The notes under the pieces: generated by a model
What the model was told of the DNA's origin: nothing
Databases searched by the model: none
What the model saw: the letters and a program-made list of their open reading frames with translations, nothing else
Program-made: the position numbers and the translations under genes
Shown here: positions 49,380-62,308 of the stretch, one piece after another
How the letters are laid out: the number at the start of each line of letters is the position of its first letter
How positions within the stretch are numbered: position 1 is the stretch's first letter
Assembly: GCA_012934845.2 (NCBI GenBank)
Contig: WNNJ02002686.1
Location: forward strand, 1 to 64,000
Reading direction: 5' to 3'
DNA from: Pomphorhynchus laevis
Taxonomy: Eukaryota > Acanthocephala > Palaeacanthocephala > Echinorhynchida > Pomphorhynchidae
Length of the DNA stretch: 64,000 nucleotides

Positions 49380-50470
49380 ACCATGTAATCAGATCAGTTA
49401 ACCGAGTCTACATATTTTATATTATTTATAAATTGAAAATAAGGCTAAATAAAATTCAAATAAGTAAATTATAAATAATTGTTTAGATTTTAAATAATTT
49501 ATATTAAGATAAAATTTAAGATTCAAATTTAAAATAAAAGCAAATTTTATGAATTGACAAACAAATAACACGATATATAAGAATAAGGATCAGAAGTCAT
49601 CATGAAGAAACTGCTGTGTTATCAGGTTTTGACCCCTATTTTCAACTAAGAAGCAGCGGAGCCCAATACGTGCTGATGACGTACGTACTCTGATGACATT
49701 TGATTATTTCTAATAATAGAGATATTATTTATTAAGATAGATTTCTATATTCTAATACAAAGTATATTATTTATTATCCATCCTTTTTAAAATTTGCCAC
49801 TTTAGAGTTTAAATTTATTCTTTATATTATTGTGTTGATTTATATATTTTACTATTTTCTGTTTGATGTTATTTTTATAGTAACCTAGTTTAAAATATGT
49901 ATCTATTAAATTATTTAAATGATTTTGAAAAAACCCAATATCATTACATATTGTTGCAATTCTTAAAATTTCATTATTTAATGTATTATATTTTATATTA
50001 TATGGTATGCATGAATGCTCATGCAAAAATATGTTTATTGTAAATTTAAATATGTCATCTTTACGATATAAATTAATAGTAGTTTTAATTGATGTTAATT
50101 TAATGTTCATATCTAGATATATACCTTCTTTATCATCAATATTGGTTTTGTTAAGAATAAGGCTTTCTGGACAAATTAGTTCACTAATTGAGTAAAAATT
50201 ATTAGAATTAAATACACATATATCATCAATGTATCGAAACATATATTTCATATATTTATATTGTTTAGATTTAGTTTTTACACAGTTATGAACAAATTCA
50301 TATTTTATAAAGCTTCAAATCAAGTCAGCTATAATTGGGCTACTATTACTTCCCATTTGAACACCTTTTATTTGTCTAAATATATAAGTCCCTACTTTTA
50401 AATAATTTTGATTTATCAAAATATTTAAGGATTCTATTAAAACAAATTTTTTGAGATATTACGATATTCC
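49380..50470 (-). mobile_element. Penelope-like element family A, second RT copy
   Basis: The best open piece, 49802-50251, has MKYMFRYIDDICVFN, and further upstream is coding similarity to the 25-kb copy (about 50450 to 50260). The tail (about 49480-49800) has the same blocks as the other copies but is more diverged. The outer boundary GATCAGTTAACCGAGTCTAC at about 49390 is shared with other copies. 5' truncated and broken. Confidence 0.8.
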
Positions 50471-50479
50471 TGAAATTAT

Positions 50480-51290
50480 ATCGTTATAAATGATGTTTCC
50501 ATTTTCACAAAATGGAAATCAATTTTTCACTAAATTGATTTTTGCGATTAAGCACGGCTTTTAGATCCATGCTTAATCTTAAATGCTTATTTAGCGACAT
50601 AATGCAAGAATCTTTTAATATTTAAGTGAAAGTTAATTGAAGAAAATGCTACCGTGCGTAACAGATTTTATAAAAGATTCAGTTCATTTTTAACAAGACA
50701 CTTACATTTTTTTCTTACCTGTATTACTCGAGACTCTTGATCAGAGTCAATTACTCGAGACTCTTGATCACAGACAATTACTAATTAGTTATATTTTAAA
50801 ATATAACTAATATATAAAATATATAAAATATATATTTTTAATATTAAAATATATAAATTTATTTTTAATTACAATAATATCAAATTTTGCAATTTCGTCA
50901 AAACTTTTAAAACGCTAAAAGCGATTTGTAAATAGCGCATTCGGGTCTTAACATAACAACATTGCAGTGTCATCAGTGAATGTTTTTTGGTTGTTCCATA
51001 TTAATCATTTGGTTGTTCCATCCATAGATGTACTAATATCAACAAGTTATCTTAGCTGATATTTGCTCTCAGGAAGAAAACGGCATCTTTGTCTAAGATG
51101 CTATTATAGCTTAATAACACACATTATGAATGAAAAAAAGAACTACGAAGGTTACTAAATAACAAGCTTTTGTGCAGCGAAATCATTTATAGGGGATTTG
51201 TCATTTTCGTTAGAGATATTTTTATTTGAGACAAAGAAATTACATGTATAAATTTGTTGATTAATCTTGTTCTTAATAAAATCAAGGATT
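50480..51290. other. Spacer upstream of UROS, no gene recognised
   Basis: AT-rich spacer containing a duplicated ATTACTCGAGACTCTTGATC at about 50723-50765. It presumably includes the UROS promoter; I see no clear TATA or initiator. Confidence 0.3.
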
Positions 51291-51292
51291 CA

Positions 51293-52093
51293 ATGATTAA
51301 AGATAAAACTGTGTTGATATTGAAGCAATGTATCACAGGAAAAGAAGTAAATGACCGATTTTATGAAGCCCTCGTAAAATTGAAAGACGTTAAAGTTCAT
51401 TTAATCAATCCAGTAGAATTCGAAGTTTGCGATTTAAATGATGTCGCAAAACAGCTCAGTGAAACACCGAAATTGAACACCTATTCAGCATTGTTGATTA
51501 CAAGCAAGCGCGCACTGCAATTAGTCAATCCTGAAGTGATAATAAAAAGATGGCTTAATAAGCCTATATTTTGCATGGGTTCAAGTACATTTAGTGAGTT
51601 CAGAAAACGATTCAACAAACATAAAAATCTAGAAAAGTTTACGTCAGCATTTACGAACGGAAACGAATTGCGTGAGTTGCTAGTGAAACACAAGTTAGAA
51701 AATAATGCTGTATCTATATTGTGTGGTAGCGCTGCACCCGGAATTGTGATTAAAACATTGGAAATCTATAACGTTGAATACAATAAAGTATGCACTCTTG
51801 TATGTAAATCAGCTACGAATTCTATTCAAAAAACTCTTGAAAGTCTAAGAACCCTGAACTACGTAGTTTTATTTAGTCCAAATGACGCTGATCATCTTGT
51901 ACAGCGACTACAAGAAACCGACAGACTGTATAGCCTTATATTCATTACGCTGAGTAAAGCGACAACTGACATGTTACTTGAAAGAAGTGTTGATGCGGAC
52001 AAGATTAAACAGACAACAGATCCTACTCCTGAAAGCCTTGCAATATTGATTGAGACTCTTAACTCTTGCTTGGAAACAGAAGTTACAGAATAA
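51293..52093 (+). CDS. UROS: Uroporphyrinogen-III synthase
   Basis: Converts hydroxymethylbilane to uroporphyrinogen III in the cytosolic part of heme synthesis. The first ATG of the frame (51293) gives 266 residues, close to the usual animal length of about 265. N-terminal TVLILKQCITG, mid-protein SALLITSKRALQLV and C-terminal LIFITLSKATTDMLLE with TDPTPESLAILIETL match the HEM4 fold pattern, including the conserved Thr-rich loop and the ESPTP-like motif. The whole gene is one exon, unlike the multi-exon genes around it. A poly(A) signal AATAAA lies at 52166, 73 bp after the stop. A retrocopy is possible, but the frame is intact. Confidence 0.88.
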   Translation: MIKDKTVLILKQCITGKEVNDRFYEALVKLKDVKVHLINPVEFEVCDLNDVAKQLSETPKLNTYSALLITSKRALQLVNPEVIIKRWLNKPIFCMGSSTFSEFRKRFNKHKNLEKFTSAFTNGNELRELLVKHKLENNAVSILCGSAAPGIVIKTLEIYNVEYNKVCTLVCKSATNSIQKTLESLRTLNYVVLFSPNDADHLVQRLQETDRLYSLIFITLSKATTDMLLERSVDADKIKQTTDPTPESLAILIETLNSCLETEVTE

Positions 52094-52618
52094 TATGAAA
52101 TGGGAGTTAAACGAGCCCGAAATAGTTTATAAATTAGATTATTTAGATTTTAAGAATATAAAGCAAATAAAGACAAAAATGATCTTATAGTGGGAATAAT
52201 TTAACTTAATGTAAAAAATTAGCATAAAGAATTTGGTTTTAAATTTTTAAGTTTCCAAGACGGAAATATTAAATAAATTTATAAATTAAAATTATTGCAC
52301 ATAAAGTATTCTGAAATATAATAAAACAATTATATAATTTATAATAATTTAGTTAAATTATTTGCTCGGATTATTTTAAATACAAATAGCATGACATAGT
52401 TATTATCGTATTATGCAATATTATATATTTATTAATATCATCGTAATAAAATTTAATGCAAGGATCAATGAAGTTTTGAACATTTGTAGAATATTATTCT
52501 TTATTCTAACTGAACAGAGTTATTTAAAAGAAGCATAAAATAAATATTTTAACAAAAGATATAATATTTTAATATGTTAATAATATATAATTTATATAAT
52601 ATTTTATTATATTATATA

Positions 52619-52860
52619 TTTCCTCCTGATGACCTCTAATCCTAATTCTGATTCACAGTTTGTTATCTATTGGTAAATTCATAAAAATTGATTTTTATTT
52701 TAAATTTTAGTTTATAATTCATCTTGATATAAATTATATAAAATCTTATAACAATTATTTATTAGTAATTATTTTTTTTACTATTTAGCTATTTAACTTT
52801 TATTTTGCATTATTTTTAATTTGCAATAAAAAAATACGTAGACTCAGTTAGCTTATTTAA
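52619..52860 (+). mobile_element. Penelope-like element family A tail fragment
   Basis: Sequence from TTTCCTCCTGATGACCTCTA through ACGTAGACTCAGTTAGCT matches the tail at 30.2-30.4 kb. The match begins abruptly at the first of these bases, immediately after the position of the CATAGCAG helix strand in the longer copies. Confidence 0.7.
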
Positions 52861-53540
52861 CAACTTGCATAACATCAACAACATCAATTAATTTCTATTA
52901 TTGATTACATTATCAATATATCTTTGTAGAATATAATATAAATATAATATATTAATATTTTAAATATTTTATAAAAGATATAAATTTTCATTTTCAAAAT
53001 TTTGAAAACGAAAATATACTTTTTAAATATCCAGTTTCAGTTAAAAATATAAAAATATACATTTACATATAAATTACTCACTTAATAAGGAATATACATT
53101 TACAGATAAATTACTCACTTAATAAGGAAATACATCGCTAAACATTTCGACAAAATAATCTATTAAAACATAAATTGTACTTGAATATTTAAAAAATTAA
53201 ATAAAATACGAGCAAGGAATTTTTAGATAGAATTTAGAATTTATATGATTCACTTACAATACCGTCAAAATAATAGCACAAATTAAATTGAATATATTAA
53301 TAATACAAGCAAACTAATATAACTAAATATTTTAATTTAATTTAAATATTTATAACTTTTATATATTTTATTGAAATGTTTATTATTCTGAGTAGAATTT
53401 TTTCATCCTAAAGGTCATAGTGATAATTAAATATAAACATAGAACTTGTTTTAAAAGTGAGCAAAATTTAATTAAATATATTTAACATTTAATTGAGATC
53501 AGTATTAATATACAATATCTATTTAATATTATTAAATATA

Positions 53541-54075
53541 AATGACTTACTTTTCTTGTCAATTTCTATTCTGATTATTCGAGCAATTGAGAAGACTCAA
53601 ACAGCATATACTAACTCTATGCTGTTTCGACTTTTAAGTCTCATCAGTAAGGAGCTGCTGCACAACTGGATTAAGTACATCACCCCTTAATTGTTCAATA
53701 AGTCTTTCTAGTACACATCCATGTACTAGAAATTAACACTTGTGAGAGTATTCATCACGAATAATTCACTTACCAGGACCTAACAAGTAGGATTTAAAAG
53801 CACTCTTATCGAGCACACAAAGGCCAAGCTCCTTCATTGCTAGTGGTAATGAAACAAATGACTTACTTTCACGCTTATTTCTATTCTGATTAAAGGAATC
53901 GGGAAGAGTAAACAGCATAAACTGACTGTATGCTGTTTTGACTTTTGAGCTGTCTAGGGGTGCTGCACTTCAATGCAATTGTGCATTAGCCCCCTATTGA
54001 TGAGACTCAAAAGTCGAAACAGCATAGAGTTTATACTGTTTGAGTCTTCCCGACTCCTTCAATCAGAATTATTAA
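53541..54075. repeat. Tandem and inverted copies of a MITE-like sequence
   Basis: AAATGACTTACTTT plus TTTCTATTCTGATT and an ACAGCATA..CTATGCTGTT core occur at about 53541-53665 and again at about 53858-53960. Then comes an inverted copy at about 53995-54075 (GACTCAAAAGTCGAAACAGC to CTCCTTCAATCAGAAT). The second and third form a 190-bp foldback. The rest of 52.9-55.3 kb is AT-rich spacer with no gene seen. Confidence 0.75.
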
Positions 54076-55358
54076 ATATTTTATTTCTATTTAATATTTA
54101 TAAGATTATACAACTACTTTTTATGAACAGATGATCAAAAATAGACTTAAAACAAATACATAGCAGTAATATATCACTAAAGTGGCATAATATGTCACTT
54201 TTATAATTATATTCAATCAATTCAATCAATTTAACCAACTTTTAATATACATTATAATTATAATTATGATTCTTATCGTCTAAAAGCATGTATTGCCTTT
54301 ATCCTAATACCACTAGAGCGAAGATTTCGCAATAATTGCAAGATGTTTAATTATATAAATATTATTTTATCGATTGGGAAAAATGCTGGAATCACATCGG
54401 AATGGATTTGCCTTACTACACAGAGGAAATATAATTTGTATTTAATACTCAATACCTCATTAACGAAATGATTATTTTTAAAGAGCAGTTTTCAAAGTGG
54501 TTATTTGCGATAATTACTTTAAAACACATTAAAATCTAAAATATCTTCTTATGTGAGAAGAAGATATCTTCTTATGGGTTAAGCGAATTTCGAGTAAAAT
54601 TTTTTTGTTAATTAGAATTTTTTAATATTAAATTTAAATAACAAATTTAAATATTTTGCAATATTTTATTTGCAAGATGATAAAAATATATTTTTTTAAT
54701 CTTAAAAATATCTTCAATCAATAAAATAAATAAAAAATTTGTTCATTAGAATTTAGTGATACATCTTTTATTACAATTATTTATTAAAAATAATTTTTAA
54801 TAAATTAAAGAAATAAATTAAAAGAAATATTTATTTTACAAAATATTTATTTTGACTTCGTAAAAATATGATCTTGCTTGCGCATAATAATTTGAGTTAT
54901 TAATAATAACCAAAATTATAATATAAAAAATATAAAATTAAAAAATATAATATCAACTATAATATAAATATAATAAAAATTAAATTTAATGTATTAAATA
55001 AAGTAAAATATCAAGAGCTATTCGTGTACAGTTATTGTTTAATGATGAAAAAGAATAACATCAATTTGATATTTGTTTCGTATAGGTATAACGAAGATAA
55101 TATGTATATAAAAATACATGTACATTAAATTTAAATGTAAATTAAATATTTTTTAAATATAAAAATACATGTATAAAAATTTAATTAAATTAGGCCAATT
55201 GAACGAAAATTAAAATTCATATTAAGAAATAAAGATTGTAAATACTTAACATTAACCGATATATTATGAGAAAATTGTAACTAAATAAAGTGTTCAAACA
55301 TCAGTGCCGAATCCAAGATGTAGTATCGACTGTAACATTAAAACATTTGTGGATAACT

Positions 55359-58300
55359 TTACTTGCCAGAAGTCTGGTCAGCCACCTGTTGACTAACGCT
55401 TGCAGCTGCAGCTTGGGCGGCGGCAGCTATTGCGGCATTTCTTTCAGATTGGCGATTCTGTATTTTGTTATTAATCAAATCGTGTAGAGCAACTATCGTT
55501 CGGCAAAGCATTGCAACGTAGATAACAGCCATTTGATCATTTAGCACCGAAAGCTGTTGTCCTTCTTCGACATAACTTAGACGTGAAAGAGAATTCAACA
55601 CATTTTGGATGTGTTGAAGAACAAGTTGATTACGCGGCAATCGCTCTTTAATAACGCTATCAACGTAGAGCACCATTAGATTAAGACTTTGATGAAAACC
55701 ACGTACAGCGTGTACTTGATTCATAACCTTTTGGGACAGCGTTCCGCAACTATCAGTATTTATGTCTCTAAAAAAATTAATTTTAAAAGTATAAAAATGT
55801 ACTGACTACTTGTCAACATTGATAATAAAATAATAAATAAAATAAAATAATCAACATTGATTATTTATTCGAAATATTCGTAATCTAAATAACGAATTTT
55901 TCGTCTAAAATCTTATGATTCAATTTAAAGTTCAATAATGATTGAACCTTTATATAAATTTTATTATAAAAAATGTAATAATAGATTATAAGTAAATAAC
56001 ATTAACTATGACAACTAACTATAACATAAAGTAAACTAACTTCATGTTTTATATGAAAATAATTTGTAGAAGATGTTAGAGTTTCCACCACGTTTGAAAT
56101 TTATTTAAATTTTAACAGAGAGTTTAAAATTTGTACTAAAGAAAATTAAAACCTTAACGTTATATTAAATAAACTTGTTTTAATTTCAAAAAATTAAAAC
56201 AATTTAATTATATAAGGATAATATATGGATATTCAATGTTTACTAACAGACTTGAATACGCCAAGTAGATAAGTTGAAAGTGGACTTGAAAGTCACACAA
56301 AATAAACGGCAGCAAAGGGAATTCTTAAAACTATAGAGTTGACTATATCAGAAATAATAATTATTTAATATAATTAATAATATTAATATTGATATTATTA
56401 ATAATAATATCATGAATAAAAGTATAAAAACAATAAAGTGTAAATAAATAAAAATATTTTGTCTTAAAAATACCTCAACAAATGTTCTACCCCGACATCT
56501 TCGGCTTCCTCCGCCTCAATAATAGCTGGCACATGATCGAATGTTTTTGTAGCAGGAGCTCCATCGCTATGAATTTCTTCAGTAAGTATATATGCTTCAA
56601 TAGGAGATCCGACATATTTTTCTCTGTTTGTATTACGTACTATAGGAATGCGCTAGATATAACACAAAAAGCTAACGAAATATAGCAAATTAAATGAACA
56701 AATTAAATACGTCGGATAATCTTTCAGAAGTATCGATAACAACCAACACCTGCAATACAAAGAATTAATTACGGTTTGTGCAAAAATAGCATATACCGCA
56801 TTCACAAAGTATTTCTGAATTCGTTCAGTAATTGCAATATCACTAGGTCGAAGTTTGGGGCCGGTGTGATACCAACCAACGATACGTTCACGAGCTAAAT
56901 ATGGGAACTTGAATTATTTATGCGAAAGTTCAATTTACCGTTCACTTTACGAAACATTTGCCACATTGTGTCCAGATAGTCTTCGTCCATAAACCAAACA
57001 TCTTTATCCTCATCGAATGGAACTAGAAAATGATTATCCTAAAATTATAATATTTCCCTGCCATACCAAAAAAAACGTATGTTTTCAAAAATATATGTAG
57101 AAATATTTTACGATATACTAAAATATGTGTCTTAGAAATTTAGAATGAATATCTAAGACATGAGTTTTTTTCGTAAATATAATTTCAACTTGTTTTATAA
57201 AAAATTATTTATAAATTTCTTAAATTTGTATAAGACATTTATGAGCGGCGATCTACAGTGAAAGCCTTGAAGCAATATTGTAATATTTGATGTTAAAAAT
57301 TTAACAATAACGTATAGTATGAGTCATTATATCTAAAGCGCAAATAAGACTTATTCTATCTAGCGTATTGTAATTAGAGTTGAGCAATTTCTATTGCAAG
57401 TTAGCATCTAAATTAGACAGTTTAGATAACGTTTAGTTTCACATTACAGAATAGGTTCAGAGGTTAACCTATTGATAAATTTGAACCATACCAATTGCTA
57501 AAAGCTAAAAATTACTGAAGAATATAAGTGGATAGGTGGGATTATCAAATATTCTAAAATTACAACAATTTAAAGAAAATAACGATAGATAAGAAGTAAG
57601 ATTTTTTAAATCCTTTTAAGATATTATGCCTTTTTAAAAATGACTCATTGTAAAACATGATTCCTTTTTGAGATAGGGCTTATTAAGGTATTCAAATAAG
57701 ATAAGGCGATACTAGGTCAATTCAAAATAATGATAGTTTATCTGGAAAATATGAGCAAGTAACGGCACTGAGATATTAATGCAAGTTTAATGAAAATATT
57801 AATTAAAGAAAAAATAAGATAACCGTAGTCCAAAATAAAAGGGAATAATCTGAGAGGGAGTGGTTAGTTTAGATAAATGGACTCTTTGATTTAAATTGAA
57901 CTTTTGTTCTCGTAACCATTTGCCAATATATAATTCAATGAATAACGAAAAGATGTATGACACATTGACCCTCAAGAGACAAAGATCAACAATTTATTTC
58001 ATAATAGTATCATATATCAACTGAGATATGTTTTACTCCCTCTAGATCTCATATCAGTAGTCGATATCAACATGAACGATAAAAAGTTGGATAATGTCTG
58101 ATTTATTTATGTAACAGAAAAAATTCGACTTTAGATTATAGACTTTCGTTGTTAAAGGCATGTTATGTTAAACACATAGTTTCAACATTTGGATAAAATT
58201 TGGATAGGCTTTATCGATTAGCAAACCAAGACAGTGATTCCGATATTGAACAAGGTGCAGGAAGGCCGATTTTCTTGTGTTGATGGAATTCCGCAAGATA

Positions 58301-61300
58301 TTCTGTAAGATTCCGGCGTTGCATAAATCTTGTGATTAGCAAGTCTTTTCAACATATCCTGCAAACGTTTTGGGATTGACAACATGGCATATTGGTTAAT
58401 ATATTTAAAAAGAGCGATCGAACAAAGACAGTGAATAATACTTCTTAGTCTTAACATAAGGTTATTATATAGAATTAAGAAAAACTACCGATAATCGAGG
58501 AGCAGGTACATGAGAAACTACGTGGATTTTATTTAGGTAGTGTTATTACATAGGAACACATTACTATATCAGTTTAAAATGCTTGAGGATACAACGACTC
58601 AGTACATGTTTTTATGAATCTGGAAAAATCCCTCAAACATTACCTATTGCGGAGAGTACTTATTGTGTACTCTAGATAGTACTTACTGTGTACTTATTAG
58701 GAAGTCTTGAATTCATATAATGACTGGAGTACATAATGTGTTTCGTGTGCTGTACAACAAAATTATAGACGGCTTTTCCTTAAACGTTTGACTTCGTTAC
58801 GGTTGTCCGTAATCGTAAATTTTGCTCATAATTAACATGAATAGAATATTGAGACGAAAGATTTGTCGGGAATAGGTTTGCTGCATTGCTCAATCATCTA
58901 ACTATTACTTTTGTTCGGTTTTCAATATTTTTAAGATTTACAACGAATGCCAGTTAACCTTTCGATCGAATATTAAGCTATCATTAATGTGCATTTCATT
59001 CGGGCGGATAAAATGCACATTCAAGAGATATCTTGAACCTTTCAATTTCTTAAGATAGTTATTTCTTATCTGAGTATGTGATACAAAGGTCTAGATCAGT
59101 GATTTCCAACCACCCCGCCGCTCTCAAGTACCGAACTACACAAGAAATAATTAATGTAAAGTTTAATTTCTTATCTGTATTTTTGGTATGTCTATTTAGT
59201 TTTCATTTTAATCGGATGCTCTTGTGTTATTATTTTCTCTTAAGTGCCGAATTTTTATCCATTTAGCAAAAAAAGTAAGAAACGAAAATCACGGAAACGT
59301 CTCTCAAAGAAGAACCTGACACGAATTTTAAGAGAAAGAAAGCTTTTAGCAGGCAATACCAGGAGTCATATTGTAATTTGGATTTATCACGACATACAAT
59401 TTTCACGAACAAAGCCTGCTTTAGATAGTGTGCAGCGCCAAAGTCTCGAATGGGTCAATGATGCCTTCAAAGCATTTCGCAACTTAGATGCTAAGGATTC
59501 AGAGTTAAAAGACAAGCAGCTGATAAACTTTTGTAAGAAAAATGAAAATAACATATATGCCGACTAGTACTGTGATACTAAACATTGAGGAAATAGACGA
59601 AAACATTGAGACAATTGTCGGAGAGAATTAATAAATCACATTGGTACAAACTTTAGGTTGACGAATTTGCAGATGTTAACAAAAAGGCAATACTATTTGT
59701 AAATGTACGATTTATATATCAATAAGATGTGTCTGAGGACATGTTGTCATCGACAAATAACATTACAGTCGTAGAACTGTTCAATTCAAAATAACTAAAA
59801 GGGTGCTACTGTCATGAGTAGAAGACTCTCTGTTTCTACTGCTCGGGCAACAAAGGCTGTACCTGAATCCAAGCATTGCGTAATTGAAAAATGACACAGG
59901 AATTTATTGAGCAGCTTTGTGATGAAATGAAAGCGGAACTCAGGTGCCTTCTTTTACATACAGAAATTAGATTGCTACCAAGAGAAAAGTTTTTAGCCAG
60001 AATGCTTGAATTGTGGGAGCCGCTGCAAATATATTTCTCAGGAATTACCCTTGGCAGCACATTTCAGTGACAAGGGTTGGGTCACAAAACTAGCTTATTT
60101 GTGTGGCATTTTTAATTTACTCAATGAACTTCATATATTACCTCAAGGAAAGTTTAATGCTGAACTTAACTTGACAGATAAAGTAGCTGCATTAGAGTAA
60201 AACTGGATTTGTGGGGAAGACGTGTGAACAAAGGCATATTGAACATGTTCCAGACATTAGTGTGAATTTTTGATGAGACAGATCCTGCGCTTTCATTTAC
60301 CAAGTTCAAGGACGAACACTTGCCTTCTATTTTCTAAGAAATTGAAGGCTACTTCCAAATTTTAAAAGATCCACGAAATGACAAGAAATAGATTCGAGAC
60401 CCAATGTAAACAAACCAGGTAAATTCAGCAAGTCTGTGCAATAAAACAGCTGATAGAGTTTGTAAATGACGGCGGCGTTAAAGTCACGGTCATTCTATTG
60501 TCTCTTTCTATCTGTATCAAAGTCATTGCTGAATACCCTAAGATTGCAACCAAAGAACTAAAAACCATTTGGCCATTTTCAATTTTTATTTATGTGAAAC
60601 AGTTTTTATGTGGCAGTCACTAAAACAGAATAATGGTGGAGTAGATTGAGCATAATCGAACACGTCGGGTTTCGTTATATCTGATTACTCCCAAATTAAA
60701 CCATTTTATTTCAGAGAAACAAGCTTAGCGCTTAAATTGCAAGCTATAATTTTATCAACACTAAGGAACCTTATCTTACGTTTAAAATTGTGATTTTATA
60801 TAATCTCTTTAAAACAACATTTGCAATAATAATGTGAAGATATGTTTTCATAACAAAGTGTTCTTTTCGTTTATTCATTTTTCTAACGACTTTTTTTATC
60901 TTTATCTAATTAATTAAAAAAGAGGATGCTATAACGAGAATTGACATCATGCTATGTTAATAGCGCAATAATAAACTTCAACATTTTTGACCCATCCGGT
61001 TCGCGATAAAATTGGCAAACGTTGACAGGTCCGTAATAAAAAAAGGCTTAGGACCGCTGGTTAGCTTTATCAGTTATATGAATATAAATTTAAACAGATT
61101 TCCAGATTTAAAAATTAGCTTTATAAGTTAATGTATATAAATTTAAACAGATTTAAAAATTTTCCAGATTTAAAAATTTTCATTTTCTCAAATGTTTAAA
61201 AACATTCAAAACATTTAAAATGTCAGCAAAAACGTTTAATCAATAAGATTGATTAAAAAAAACGTTTAAGAACAAATGTACGGAAGTTTTCGAATTTTAA

Positions 61301-61533
61301 ATACCTGCAAAGCTGTTAGTAATGTCGAGTACCTGGCCTTTTTGCCAAACACTTCCAAGTAAAACTCCTGCAACTCTCCTGTGCTTGGTGCCTTTAGAAA
61401 CTCTGAGATAATGATCTGCTGCACTTAGTAATACAATTGGATGAACGATAACTTTTTGTATTTTTGAAGCCTTTGACATGTCTGATGGGCTAGCTAACAC
61501 AGACAGTGACATACCAGCAAGCTCACTGGGCAT
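55359..61533 (-). CDS. PSMD7: 26S proteasome non-ATPase subunit 7 (Rpn8), complete
   Basis: MPN-domain partner of Rpn11 in the proteasome lid. Six coding exons on the minus strand: 61305-61533, 56939-57022, 56797-56894, 56711-56749, 56474-56652, 55359-55767. They total 1038 nt in consistent phase, giving 345 residues. MPN features: [39 protein letters not shown] across the first junction, [39 protein letters not shown]-terminal helices include [31 protein letters not shown] and INNKIQNR, ending Ala-rich instead of the Lys/Glu-rich vertebrate tail. As usual for Rpn8 the JAMM zinc motif is incomplete. Introns 2-5 are 44 to 706 bp, while intron 1 is 4.3 kb and holds a hAT transposon. TTTTACTTATAG lies directly before the ATG, like a splice acceptor. 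Confidence 0.95.
57100..59085. other. PSMD7 intron 1, unexplained part
   Basis: AT-rich sequence with some less AT-rich patches (57.2-58.9 kb). A minus-strand frame at 58218-58457 has no recognised family. No splice-consistent exon was found, so I regard it as intron filler, perhaps with an unrecognised old insertion. Confidence 0.35.
59097..61059 (+). mobile_element. hAT DNA transposon relic (ZBED5-like transposase)
   Basis: Putative terminal inverted repeats are CAGTGATTTCCAACC (59097) and GGCTTAGGACCGCTG (ending 61059), which pair at about 10 of 15 positions. The flanking 8-mers (GTCTAGAT, GTTAGCTT) do not match well. Between about 59890 and 60330 plus-strand frames carry [50 protein letters not shown] and [11 protein letters not shown], the order seen in ZBED5/ZMYM-type hAT transposases. 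The frame is interrupted by stops (for example after the LELWEPL region and after DKVAALE), so it is inactive. It lies in PSMD7 intron 1 in antisense. Confidence 0.75.
59267..59567 (+). CDS. Basic open frame inside the hAT relic, identity unknown
   Basis: After an acceptor-like TTTTATCCATTTAG (59253-59266) the frame is open for about 99 codons to TAG 59565. It starts with a lysine-rich nuclear-localisation-like run ([15 protein letters not shown]) and continues [20 protein letters not shown]. There is no convincing ATG. It lies where the N-terminal part of a hAT transposase would be expected, but lacks a recognisable BED zinc finger. It may be transposase exon, captured host sequence or a separate insertion. 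Confidence 0.3.
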
Positions 61534-62308
61534 CTATAAGTAAAATATGTGAAACTGTTATGTCAGCAAATAAATATTATTTAATTGGAGAAGGTAGTAT
61601 TCGTAAAATATTCAATCTTAGCAATTTTCATTGTGAGGTATGAATTAACTATACAAATTGTAGTAAGATAGTGTGATAAAATATAAATTTAAATTACAAG
61701 CGAGACAAATAAAATATGCAGCAGTCAAAAAAGTAAAATGCATGTCTAAACAGGGGATACACCGTGTTTGAATTAATAGATACATTGATTCAAGTTAGAA
61801 ATGGCACCGATCGATAAAATATAGTGGCCGAAATCAAAATTAAAGCGTTCGAATAAGATAAGTAGCGGTCAAGATAAAAAAGACATTATTTGAAATGGGA
61901 TGTATTGATTGAAGTTAAATAAGTTGTACTGTTCGAAACGAGAAATCCGGGTCCGTTTTATTGAAACGAATTGCGATGATATCTTCTTTGCGCCGGGATT
62001 TTACGTACAACGAGAGTATTCGTTCTATTAAGACTAAAATCGGCTTTGCCCTCGCTAAGATGACTTCTGCCTGCATTCGGGGTGATCGTTCCACACGAGG
62101 GCATCCAATTCGACGTTGGACTGCATCGTAATTTTTAGTGTTTATCTAATAATATTATTAATTTTATGACTGGACTCATTTGCGGGTAACCGTCAAATGT
62201 GTAATTTTCGAATAATAATTAAAAAATTAGTATATACAGAGCTTTGACCGAGAAGGCCGTTTTGCCCGTTCATCGTACATTGCAACACATTAAACAAACA
62301 TATTAATT

